A DNA stretch of 64,000 nucleotides, from NCBI RefSeq assembly GCF_004193775.1, contig NC_041021.1:18120583-18184582 (forward strand), written 5' to 3'. The stretch comes from Glycine soja (lineage: Eukaryota > Streptophyta > Magnoliopsida > Fabales > Fabaceae). Made by a program: the position numbers and the translations under genes. Positions 45,650 through 55,844 of this stretch are shown here, piece after piece. How positions within the stretch are numbered: the stretch's first letter is position 1; every line of letters begins with the position of its first letter. A model generated the notes under the pieces. That model did not search any database. It saw only the letters and a program-made list of their open reading frames with translations, and was not told the origin of the DNA.

Positions 45650-47220
45650 ATGGCCTTCAATAAATAGGCCTCCTATTTTTAATGGAGAGGGTTACCACTA
45701 CTGGAAAACCCGAATGCAAATCTTCATTAAGGCAATAGACTTAAACATTTGGGAAGCCATAGAAGTAGGACCTTATGTACCCACCACAGTGGCTGGAAAT
45801 GCAACAATAGAAAAACCTAGAGAAGAGTGGATTGAAGATGAAAGAAGATTAGTTCAATACAATTTAAAGGCTAAAAATATCATTACTTCTACCCTAGGAA
45901 TGGATGAATATTTTAGGGTTTCAAATTGTAAGAGTGCTAAGGATATGTGGGACATTCTACACGTTACACATGAGGGCACAATTGATGTTAAATGATCTAG
46001 GATAAATACTTTAACTCATAAGTATGAATTATTTAGGATGAAGACAAATGAAAGTATACAAGATATGCAGAAAAGATTCACATATAGTTAATCATCTTGC
46101 ATCGTTAGGAAGACTATTTCCAAACAAGGATCTCATAAATAAAGTGTTAGGATCTCTAAGTAGAGAGTGGCAACCAAAGGTAACAGCCATCACAGAATCT
46201 AGAGATTTGTCTATTATGTCTCTTGCTACACTATTTGGAAAATTACAGGAACATGAGATGGAGTTGCAAAGACTAAATCAACATGAAGAAAATGATAAAA
46301 AGAAGAAAGGAATTGCTCTTAAAGCCTCATCTTCAATCCAAGAGGAAAGTGACATAGAAGATTCAATTGACTTGGATGAAGATGAAGATCTTAGCCTCTT
46401 TGTCAAAAGATTCAACAAATTTCTTAGAATGAGAGGAAATCAAAGAAGACAAAACTTCAAACCTAAAAGAATGACTGAAGAGTCATTTCAAACTCCAAAA
46501 TGCTTCAAGTGCAATCAACCCAGACATCTGAGGGCTAATTGTCCAATCTTTAAGAAAAGAATAAAGAAGTGTGAAAAGAAGATTATAGGAGAAAAGAAGG
46601 CAAAGAAGGCCTACATCACATGGGATGATAACGACTTAGAATCGTCTGATGATTCTGAAAAAGAAATGATTAATCTATGTCTGATGGGCAAAAACTATGA
46701 AAGCGATGAAGAGGTAACATCTTCTAACAATTTCAGATTTAGAGAAAGAAATTTCAAAATTAAATAACGAAATAGATCTTCTTAAAACTGAAGTTTCAAT
46801 CTCTAAATCTAGTGATAAAGTTCATGCATCTACTATGACTAATGAAAAAGCAAATCCATGTAAATGTTGTAGCAAGTATGTAGAAGAAATTAAAAATTTG
46901 AAAAACTCACTTGCAAAATTTTCTATTGGCAAAAGTAACCTAGATGTCATATTAGGAAATCAAAGATGTATTTTTGATAAAGCAGGAATTGGATACAAAC
47001 CAGAAAAACAACAAAAGTTTTACAAAAGTTTCTTTTCTTCTTCACAAAAATATAATTCTCCTTTCATTACATGTTTTTATTGTGGGAGAAAATGACATGG
47101 AACATCTACATGCTATTTTAAGAAAAATTGTAACAACATTAAGATGATTTGGGTCCCAAAAGGATCCATTGTTCACACTAACACTCAAGGACCCAATAAA
47201 AATTGGGTACCTAAGTCACA
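45650..47220 (+). pseudogene. SIRE-A gag
   Basis: ATG at 45650, then a frame change within a few codons. The main gag reads from 45690: WKTRMQIFIKAIDLNIWEAI, DMWDILHVTHEG, stop at about 45993, then FPNKDLINKVLGSLSREWQP. Two zinc knuckles are visible: CFKCNQPRHLRANC, where the conserved Gly is Arg, and CFYCGRK-stop-HGTSTC near 47070, where a stop interrupts. A coiled-coil-like acidic stretch lies between them. Confidence 0.85.
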
Positions 47221-47239
47221 ATGTTAATCTTGTAGGAAC

Positions 47240-50200
47240 CATTGAGGAAAAAGTGGTACATAGATAGCGGGTGCTCAAAACATATGATGGGAGATGCATC
47301 AAAATTCACACATATCTCTCCCAAGAAAAGCGGGCATTTAACTTATGGTGACAAGAACAAAGGTAGAATTCTTGGAGTTGGAAAAATAGGTATAAATTCT
47401 TCAAACTCCATTGAAAATGTTCTACTTGTTGAAGGCCTTCAGCATAGCTTGCTTAGTGTTAGTCAATTATGTGATAAAGGCTATCTAGTATCATTTGATT
47501 CTCGAAAATGTCTCATTGAACATAAACACGATACTAATATAAAGCATATAGGGTTTAGAGTCAACAATGTTTATATGATAGACTTAAGTCAAAAACTAGA
47601 TAAAAATCAATGTTTTCTTAGCAAAGATGATGATCCATGGCTATGGCATAAACGGATTGCTCACATTAACATAGAACACTTAAATAAATTAATTTGAAAA
47701 GATTTAGTTGTTGGTTTACCTAAAATAAAATATGAAAAAGATAGAATGTCTGATGCATGCCAAAAGGGAAAACAAACTAGAGTTTCATTCAAATCCATAA
47801 ACATTGTTTTAACTACTCAACCATTACAATTGTTACATATGGATTTGTTTGGTCCTTCTAGAATTATGAGTCTTGGTGGAAGCTATTATGCACTTGTCAT
47901 TGTTGATGATTATTCTAGATATACTTGGACACTATTTATCACTCATAAGAATGATGCATTTCAAGCATTTAGGAAACTTGCAAAAGTTATTCAAAAAAAT
48001 AAAAATCTCAAAATTATATCTATTAGGAGTGATCATAGGGGTGAGTTTGAAAATAAAGAATTTGATTTATTTTGTGATTGAACATAACTTTTCTGCACCT
48101 AGAACCCCTCAACAAAATGGAGTTGTTGAAAGGAAAAATAGGTCTTTGGAAGAAATTGCTAGAACCTTATTAAATGATACTCCACTTCCAAAATATTTTT
48201 GGGCTGCAGCCGTTAATACTGCATGCTATATCATGAATAGGGCTTTAATAGGCCCATTTTAAAGAAAACTCCATATGAACTGTTCAATGGTAGGAAACTA
48301 AACATCTCGCATCTTCATGTTTTTGGTTGCAAGTGTTTTGTATTAAACAATGGAAAAGAAAACTTAGGAAAGTTTGATGCTAAGTCAGTTGAAGAAATTT
48401 TCCTTGGTTATTCCTTGCATAGTAAAGCTTATAGAATATGTAATAAGAGAACTATGACAATAGAAGAATCGATTCATGTTTCCTTTGATGAGTCTAATGC
48501 TATTTCTCCAAGAAAGGATATTTTAGATGATATTGCAGAATCTTTAGAACAAATGCATATTCATGGACAAGATTCTAAAGGAAAAGGAAAAGGAAGCAAT
48601 GAAGATCCTCTAGTAGAAGTCAAAGCAAATAATGATCTTCCGAAAGAGTGGAAAGCTTCAAGAGATCATCCCCTTGACAACATTATTGGTGATATCTCAA
48701 AAGGGGTAACAACTAGACACTCTCTCAAAGATTTATGCAATAACATGGCTTTTGTGTCTATGATTGAACCTAAAAATTCAAATGAAGCCATAATAGATGA
48801 AAATTGGATAAAAGCTATGCAGGAAGAACTAAACCAATTTGAAAGAAATAATGTTTGGGAGTTAGTTGAGAAACCTGAAAACTACCTAATCATTGGAACA
48901 AAATGGGTGTTTAGAAATAAATTAGATGAAAATGGCATAGTTATTAGAAATATGGCTAGATTAGTCACCAAAGGATATAATCAAGAAGAGGGGATAAATC
49001 ATGAATAAACATATGCTCCAATTTCTAGATTAGAAGCCATCAAAATGTTATTAGCCTATGCATCCATAATGGACTTTAAGCTTTATCAAATGGATGTAAA
49101 AAGTGCATTCTTAAATGACTTTATTCTAGAGGAAGTATATGTAGATCAACCCCCTAGATTTGAAAACTCAGACAAGCCTAATCATGTTTTTAGATTAAAA
49201 AAAGGCTTTATATGGCTTAAAGCAAGCCCCTAGGGCTTGGTATCAGCGTTTGAGTAAGTTCCTTTTAGAAAAGGATTTCTCTAGAGGCAAAGTAGATACT
49301 ACTCTTCTCATAAAGAGAAAATTACATGATATTTTATTGATTCAAATTTATGTTGATGATATTATTTTTGGATCTACTAATGAATTATTGTGCAAGGAAT
49401 TCTCTCATGACATGCAAAGTGAGTTTGAAATGTCAATGATGGGAGAACTTAATTTCTTTCTTGGATTACAAATTAAACAAACCAAGACTGGAATTTTTGT
49501 CAATCAATCCAAGTACTACAAAGAGTAAATTCACAGATTCAGGATGGAAAATGCTAAGCACATGGCTACACCAATGAGCACTGCTTGCTATTTAGATAAA
49601 GATGAAACCGGTCAGTCAATAGATGTTAAGCAATATCGAGGTATGGTCGGTTCCCTTCTTTATTTATTTGCTAGCAGACCTGATATAATGTTTAGTGTGT
49701 GTATGTGTGCTAGATTTCAATCAAATCCCAAACAGTCACATCTTAGTGCCGTTAAAAGAATCATAAGATATTTCTTAGGCACTATGAATATAGGTATATG
49801 GTATCCTAGGAATTCTACATGCACTTTAATAGGATACTCTGATTCAGACTTTGCCGGTTCTAAAATAGATAAAAAGAGCACAAGTGGAACTTGTCAACTC
49901 ATTGGATCTTCTCTAGTCTCTTGGCATAGTAAGAAACAAAATAGTGTTGCTTTATCCACTGCAGAAGCGGAATATATTTCTGCTGGCAGTTGTTGAGCAC
50001 AGATTTTATGGATGAAGCAACAACTCTCTGACTATGGAATCCTTCTTGACCATATACCTATTAGGTGTGATAATACAAGCGCAATTAATCTTTCCAAAAA
50101 TCTAGTTCAACATTCTAGAACCAAGCATATAGAAATTAGGCACCATTTTCTTAGAGATCATGTTCTGAAGGGAGATTGTGTGCTAGAATTTGTTGATACA

Positions 50201-50305
50201 AAGAATCAGCTTGCTGATATCTTTACAAAACCTTTCCCCAAGGAAACATTCTTTGCCATTAGAAGAGAATTAGGCCTCTTAGATGTTAATGATTTGGATA
50301 AATAA
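47240..50305 (+). pseudogene. SIRE-A pol (protease, integrase, RT, RNase H)
   Basis: Protease carries D-S-G at 47263-47271 (YIDSGCSKHM). Integrase has the GAG-pre-integrase motif WLWHKRIAHIN, LLHMDLFGPSR, VIVDDYSRYTW and PQQNGVVERKNRSLEEIART. RT has KWVFRNKLDENG, YQMDVKSAFLND and intact YVDD at 49349-49360. RNase H has GYSDSDFAGSKIDKKSTSG, LSTAEAEYISA and a C-terminal QLADIFTKPFPKETF, ending at a stop at 50303-50305. Stops or shifts occur near 47695, 48079, 48260, 49006, 49230, 49526 and 49994. The order integrase before RT confirms Ty1/copia. Confidence 0.9.
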
Positions 50306-50500
50306 GGATTGATTGATTGATTGAATCATTTATGTTTAATGATTGGTTATTTGTGTTGATTGATTAAATATGTTATTGTGCTTGAGTTTGCATGACTACT
50401 ATTAAATTCTTGTTAGTATGATTGATTGATAAAGTTTGATGATGATTTTAGACATAGACTTAGGAATTTTTTTAAGAGAAAAGGCTCATATAGTGTTCTG
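50306..50500 (+). other. pol to env-like spacer
   Basis: AT-rich, with gattgatt repeats and many stops in all frames, so read-through from pol into the downstream envelope-like ORF is not possible here. Confidence 0.6.
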
Positions 50501-50630
50501 GTAATCGATTACCAACATGTGTAATCGATTACACATGAGAAAATGGCCTGGTAATCGATTACCACTATGTGTAATCGATTATAGTAGAACATCAGCCTTG
50601 TAATCGATTACAAGTGGTCTTCTCTATAAA
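50501..50630 (+). promoter_or_regulatory. gtaatcgattac array plus TATA upstream of env-like ORF
   Basis: Palindrome GTAATCGATTAC, or a one-base variant, starts at 50501, 50521, 50551, 50571 and 50600. tataaa follows at 50625-50630, 184-189 bases before the ATG at 50814. The same architecture recurs at 54453-54572 and in the LTRs. I infer an internal promoter. Confidence 0.55.
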
Positions 50631-50813
50631 ACCTAACCTGAACCAGCAGCGCTGTGCAGCCACACCTCCCCTCGACATGCCTCTTCTTCCCCAAACTTCC
50701 AAACATCATATCTCACTCGTTTCTTCACTAAATCGACTCCCACAACTTCCAATTTTTTTCTTTTCCGATCCTCTATTGATTCCACCGATCAAAATTCTCA
50801 AAAACACAACATA

Positions 50814-51377
50814 ATGTCTGAATCGTTCCAGAAAAGAAAGGGATCTTCCTCCTCCACTACGGCAACTAAAACACCACGTCCTAGAGCCACCGGAGCATCC
50901 CCGACACCAATTCCACCCTCATTGTCATCCTCTACACTGTTTTCATCTGATGAACAGCGTATCTGGTACCTCTCTCTCTTTCAATCTCATCAAATTCTTG
51001 ATGCCTAATATCTTGACCTAGAATTCTTTGATGGGGAAACATTTCATTGCTATCAAGTGTTTCCAAACACTTGTCTGATTCCCTTTATGTCATTAATATG
51101 ACCGTACTATCCTGAGTTAGTACAGGTCTTTTACTCAAATTCGAAAATTCAGGATGAAACCTTTATTTTTGAGGTGCATGGTATCCCTATGATTATTGAT
51201 GACTCTATTTTCTTTTCTCTGAAACAACTACCAAGTTAGGGTGCACCTTTTGAGGGCACCATTGTTGATGACTAGAAGTTTGATTACTCCAGTCATGATG
51301 CCCATTGCATGGTTTGCGTTGACCAGGCGGATATGACTGGCAGACTGCTTGCCGGGTCATTGACATTTGATTGTCAC
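50814..51377 (+). pseudogene. SIRE-A envelope-like ORF, N-terminal part
   Basis: Starts at ATG 50814 with a basic S/T/P-rich leader (MSESFQKRKGSSSS), then FSSDEQRIWYLSLFQSHQI and, after a stop at 51006-51008, further similarity to the second copy (LIPFMSL, APFEGTIVDD, VDQADMTG). Stops also occur near 51100, 51237 and 51272. The sequence is cut at 51377 by the SIRE-B LTR. Envelope-like is the usual label; I see no signal peptide in this fragment and no convincing transmembrane helix. Confidence 0.75.
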
Positions 51378-51706
51378 TGTAGAAGCAAAGCTTCATGGTG
51401 AATCAAGAGTGATTCAAAGATGTTTTGATGATAACAAAGATGATAGCAAAAGATGATGACAAAGGTGATGACAAAAAGCTCAAAGGTCAATCAAAGAATG
51501 AGTTCAAGATATTCAAGATAGAATCAAGAATACTTCAAGATTCAAGAGGAAAGTTGAGTTCAAGAATCAAGAGATCAAGATTCAAGACTCAAGATTCAAG
51601 AATCAAGAGAAGGCTTAATCAAGATAAGTATGAAAAGGTTTTCTCAAAAATTGGGTTACACATGGTTTTTCTCAAAACATGTTTACCAAAGAGTTATTAC
51701 TCTCTG

Positions 51707-52058
51707 GTAATCGATTAATAGTGGCAAAATGTATTTGAAAAAGTTTTCAAATTGAATTTACAACGTTCCAATTAATTTCAAAAAGGTGTAATCGATTACA
51801 ATGTTTTGGTAATCGATTACCAGTGCCTTTGAACGTTGAAATTCAAATTCAAATGTGAAAAGTCACATCTTTTCACATAAAATCCTTGTGTAATTGATTA
51901 CACTGATTTGGTAACCGATTACCAGTGATTGTTTCTGAATAAATCAAAAGATGCAACTCTTCAAAAGGTTTTTGACTTTTTCAAATTGGTTTTAAGTTTT
52001 TCTAAAAGTTATAACTCTTCTAAATGGTCCTCTTGGCCAGACATGAAGAGTCTATAAA
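51707..52058 (+). promoter_or_regulatory. SIRE-B LTR promoter
   Basis: Copies or close variants of GTAATCGATTAC lie at 51707, 51788, 51809, about 51889 and 51911. tataaa is at 52053-52058. Same word and order as in the other SIRE LTRs. Confidence 0.55.
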
Positions 52059-52235
52059 AGCAAGGCTTTGATTTGCTTTTCAATACACTTTTACAATTAT
52101 TCAATCAATCTTTTACAAGCCCTGAATCTCTTTGAACTTCTTCTTCTTCTTTGTGCCAAAAGCTTTCCAAAGTTTTCTGGTTTTCTAAACCTTGAAAACT
52201 TATGCTATTCATCTTTTCATCTCTTCTCCCTTTGC

Positions 52236-52443
52236 CAAAAAGAATTCGCAAAGGACTAACCGCCTGAATTCTTTTTGTGTCTCCCTTCTCCCTTGTCAAA
52301 GAATTCAAAACGACACAGTCTGAGAATTCTTTTGATTCTTCCCTTTCCCTTATACAAAAGTATTCAAAGGACTAACCGCCTGAGAATTCTTTTGTATCCC
52401 CATTCACAAAGTATCAAAGGTTTAACTGCCTGAGATCTTTGTC
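52236..52443 (+). other. four consecutive long-loop hairpins
   Basis: Arms: 52236-52247 with 52266-52277 (12 bp perfect, CAAAAAGAATTC); 52296-52306 with 52324-52335 (one bulge); 52352-52365 with 52384-52397 (14 bp, one mismatch); 52406-52415 with 52434-52442 (one bulge). Loops are 17-18 bases, three of them built on aaaggactaaccgcctga or a close variant. They lie downstream of the TATA, hence probably in the transcript. Confidence 0.7.
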
Positions 52444-52476
52444 TTAACACATTGGAGGGTACATCCTTTATGGTAC

Positions 52477-52600
52477 AAGTAGAGGGTATATCTACTTGGG
52501 TTTGACTGAGAACAAGAGAGTGTACATCTCTTGTGGATCAGTTCTAGTGGAGGGTACATCCACTAGGTTCAAAGAGAACAAGGGAGGATACATCCCTTGT
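52477..52600 (+). other. four consecutive 7-nt-loop hairpins with covarying stems
   Basis: AAGTAGA with TCTACTT (52477-52497), ACAAGAGA with TCTCTTGT (52512-52534), CTAGTGGA with TCCACTAG (52544-52566) and ACAAGGGA with TCCCTTGT (52578-52600). All arms pair perfectly and differ in sequence; the loops are GGGTATA, GTGTACA, GGGTACA and GGATACA. The period is 32-35 bases. A related hairpin with a 7-nt loop lies at the matching place in the other SIRE LTRs (45265-45281 and 63603-63619). Confidence 0.85.
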
Positions 52601-52907
52601 GGATCTTTGCTTGTAAAAGGATTTTTACAAGGTTGAAAGAAATCTCAAGGACCGCAGGTCGCTTGGGGACTGGATGTAGGCACAGGTTGTTACCGAACCA
52701 GTATAAAAACTCTTGTGTGTTTGTCTCCTTCTTCCCTACTCTTTTAATTTCCGCTTTTACTTTCTGTTAAGTTTCTCTTCTACTCCTTATTCTCTTAACA
52801 ACTTAGTAAAAGCCTTAGAAGAGTAATTTTTTTAATTAGTAAAGGTTTAGGAATAATTAATTCAACCCCCCCTTCTTAATTATTCTGAGGCCACTTGATC
52901 CAAGAAG

Positions 52908-52919
52908 TGGTATCAGAGC
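52908..52919 (+). other. primer-binding site of SIRE-B
   Basis: TGGTATCAGAGC, complementary to the 3' end of initiator tRNA-Met, two bases after the LTR. Confidence 0.88.
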
Positions 52920-52955
52920 AGGTATCTTGTAGAAAGTCTAACAACTTCAAGATTC

Positions 52956-54088
52956 ATGACCTCCTCAAATCCCTTGTTTCCTGAAGGAAATTCCATTCAC
53001 AGACTACCCATTTTCAATGGTGAGGGTTACCATTATTGGAAAACCCGTATGTAGATATTCATTGAAGCCATAGATCTAAATATTTGGGAAGCAATAGAAT
53101 TAGGACCACACATACCCACTATAGTAGATGTAAGCACAAGCACTACAACCCAAAAACCTAGAGATAAGTGAACAGAAGAAGATAGGAGAAAAATCCAGTA
53201 TGATCTCAAAGCCAAAAACATCATCACTTGAGCCCTAGGAATAGATGAGTACTTTAGAGTGTCAAATTGTACTAATGCCAAGGAGATGTGTGATACTCTC
53301 CAATTAACCCATGAAGGAACCACAAATGTAAAAGGGTCTAGAATCAATACTCTTACCCATGAATATAAATTATTTAGGATGAACCCTAATGAAAATATTC
53401 ATAGTTTGCAAAAAAGATTTACACATATAGTAAACCACCTTGCTTCTCTAGGAAAAATCTTTCCTAATGAAGATTTGATTAATAAAGTTTTAAGATGTTT
53501 AAGTAGGGAATGGCAGCCCAAGGTAACTGCTATTTCTGAAAGTAAAGACCTCTCTTCCATGTCTCTTTCCACTTTATTTGGTAAATTGCAGGAACACGAG
53601 AAGTATAGCCCTTAAAGCCTCATCATCAATACAAGAAGAAAATGAAGAAGAAGATTCAGATGATGAAGAAGATTTTTCTTTCTTTGTTAAGAAATTTTAG
53701 AAATTCATCAAGAAAAGAAGAATTGACAGGCGACAGAATTTCAATAATGGAAGAAAATCACAAGATGATTCACAAGTCCTTAGGTGTTACAAGTGCAACC
53801 AAATTGGTCACATCAAGGCCAATTGCCCTTCAAATGAAGAATGGTCAGAGAAAAGTGAAAAGAAAAGATTTGATGAAAGAAGAACTAAGAAAGCATACAT
53901 TGCATGGGATGACAATGATTCATCCGATGGTTCAGAAAAGGAGATTAATCTTCTAACCAAAGATTATGAAAGTGATGAGAACATCTCTCAAGAATGGAAA
54001 ACAAGGAGAAAAAGCATGATCCTCATCTTTGAAGATCTAGACACTTTAATCTTGAAAAAGGTAATATCAAAACCATTATCTTATTAAA
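52956..54088 (+). pseudogene. SIRE-B gag
   Basis: ATG at 52956 (MTSSNPLFPEGNSIHR). The frame is kept to 53615 apart from stops at about 53049, 53168 and 53229, with conserved WEAIELGPHIP and HLASLGKIFPNEDLINKVL. A deletion relative to SIRE-A gag then shifts the frame; the remainder has an intact zinc knuckle (CYKCNQIGHIKANC) near 53790. It ends about 54088, and no pol follows, so pol has been deleted. Confidence 0.82.
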
Positions 54089-54452
54089 ATTTCTCTTAAG
54101 TTGAAATTTTGATTATGATGACTAACAAATCTTAATTTGTTTGTTTTTGATTGTTTGGAATCATGAGTATGTGTTCTTGATTGATTTCATCCTATTTGCA
54201 TGAAATTTTCATTCATATATTTAAATAAAATCAATATTCTTCATACTTGTGTTTTTCATTTTCTTTAAAAAATTGATTATCTACATGTTTTGATGTTTTT
54301 GCATGATATGATATGTGAATTACATGATTGAGAATTATTCATAAAGTATTTTTAAATATATTTTTCGAGAAAAAGTATTTTGATAATAACTAAAAATCTC
54401 TTTTCTCCTAGAAAGACTTTTAGTTTTTGTCTTCTGGCTAAAATAACCTCTG
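54089..54452 (+). other. spacer before second env-like module
   Basis: AT-rich noncoding sequence, similar in character to the pol to env-like spacer at 50306-50500. Nothing else seen. Confidence 0.5.
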
Positions 54453-54572
54453 GTAATCGATTACCATAATAGTGTAATTGATTACAAGCAGTTATTTCTG
54501 GCAACATTACTCTCTGGTAATCGATTACCACATTTGTGTAATCGATTACAACGCGTCCTTGCACCTATATAT
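54453..54572 (+). promoter_or_regulatory. gtaatcgattac array plus TATA, second env-like ORF
   Basis: Palindromes start at 54453, 54474 (one variant base), 54517 and 54538. tatatat begins near 54566, about 186 bases before ATG 54752. The spacing is nearly identical to the first module (189). Confidence 0.55.
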
Positions 54573-54751
54573 TCAGATTTCAAATTCTGAAACCTGGAAC
54601 ACTCCTCTCTCTCGAAAACGCTCGCCCCCAAATTTTCTTCCAGCCATATCTCACTCAATTCTTGTCCAAATCACTCCCCACAAAGCCCAAACTTCATCCT
54701 TCTTCACTCTCTTTCATTCGAACCAATTGAAATCTCAAAAAATCTCTTCAA

Positions 54752-55530
54752 ATGGCGGAACCATCGAAGAAGTGGAAAGGCACTTCGAGTCGGAGTCAAT
54801 GGCATTCCGGGTCATAGGAAACCCCTATTCCTCCCTCCATTCCCTCTAGATCATTGTTTTCATCAGAGGAACAGCGTATATGGTACACAAAACTCTTTTC
54901 CTCTCGTTCCATTATAGACCCAAAATTCATAGATATGGAGTTCTTCTCAAATGAGAGTTTTGAATGCTTTCAAGCATTTGAAAACTCAAATCTTATTCCA
55001 TTCATGTCTCTGAAATTACCCGTTTATTCTGATCTAGTCAAAGCCTTTTATTCTAATTTAGAAATCAATGAAGGTACCCTAATGTCTGAAGTTTATGGGA
55101 TTACGATGGTCATTGACCAATCCCTATTTTATGATTTAACCAAATTGCCTAGTGAAGGTGTGCCTTTTGAGGGTACACTGATTGATGATTGGAAATTTGA
55201 TTTTTTTGTGCATGATGCCCGCCGGTTGGTTTGCACCAACCAAGTGGATATGATTGGAAATTTGATTTTTCTGCACAACCTCCACAAGACGAACGTACTC
55301 CCTCTCCTCTGCCTCAACGAGATGACTCCTCAGCCCTCATGAATGAAGTTCTTTCGAAGTTCAAGGCCTCCGCACCTATGTTGGTGAGCGCTTTGATTCC
55401 TTAGATGGTCGTATCGATGCCATTGATGCTCGCTTTGTAGGAATGGATACCCGCATCACTTAGCTTGAGGAGGATATGAGTTATGTTCGTCAGTGCTTCA
55501 ACCTTCCACCACCATCTTCATAGATGTAGC
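54752..55530 (+). pseudogene. second SIRE envelope-like ORF
   Basis: ATG at 54752 with a short basic leader (MAEPSKKWKGTSS), a stop or shift near 54815, then a long open stretch 54854-55342: FSSEEQRIWYTKLFSSRSII, FENSNLIPFMSLKLP, VKAFYSNLEINEGTLMSEVY, KLPSEGVPFEGTLIDDWKFD. The central part is deleted after about 55255 and the C-terminal end, in another frame, reaches about 55525. It overlaps in content with the first copy, so the element has two env-like heads. Function unknown. Confidence 0.75.
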
Positions 55531-55830
55531 TTATTATTATATTTTATTTTAAGTTGTGTATTTGGCTATGCTTTATGACATTATTCTCTAAACTTGTGAA
55601 TGGTTATGGTTGTGTTATTTTCTGCCTTATGTTAATTTCCACGTACTTTGGCTTTTTGATGTTGCTAAAGGGGGAGAGAAACAAGGATTATGAGCTTAGA
55701 AATGAAGAGATCATAAACTATCAAGAGATCATAAAATCCAAAACATAGACGGAGTATGGGATGAGTGAACCTTCTATCTTGTATATATTCTATCTTATAT
55801 CTTGATTTCAAGAATTAAATTGCCATCATC
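55531..55830 (+). other. SIRE-A 3' untranslated stretch
   Basis: Noncoding sequence with a polypurine run (aaagggggagagaaac at about 55667) besides the one at the LTR border. No ORF supported. Confidence 0.5.
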
Positions 55831-55844
55831 AAAAAGGGGGAGAT
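55831..55844 (+). other. polypurine tract of SIRE-A
   Basis: aaaaagggggagat immediately before the LTR start TGTAGAAGC. Confidence 0.8.

Larger units (their letters stand above)
51378..52905 (+). repeat. 5' LTR of SIRE-B
   Basis: Starts TGTAGAAGCAAAG, as does the SIRE-A 3' LTR at 55845, and ends ttgatccaaga, with the terminal CA mutated to GA. At 1528 bp it is longer than the SIRE-A LTR (944 bp), with extra sequence in the transcribed part. It has palindromes at 51707, 51788, 51809 and 51911 and TATA at 52053. Confidence 0.85.

Noticed and set aside
50501..50612. Regularly spaced palindromes looking like a CRISPR array
   Set aside because: The spacing is irregular, the spacers are not unique protospacer-sized units, there are no cas genes, and the context is a plant retroelement.
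51425..51718. 97-codon K/R-rich ORF in the SIRE-B LTR
   Set aside because: It comes from the degenerate repeat tcaagattcaagaatcaaga in the upstream part of the LTR, before the promoter.
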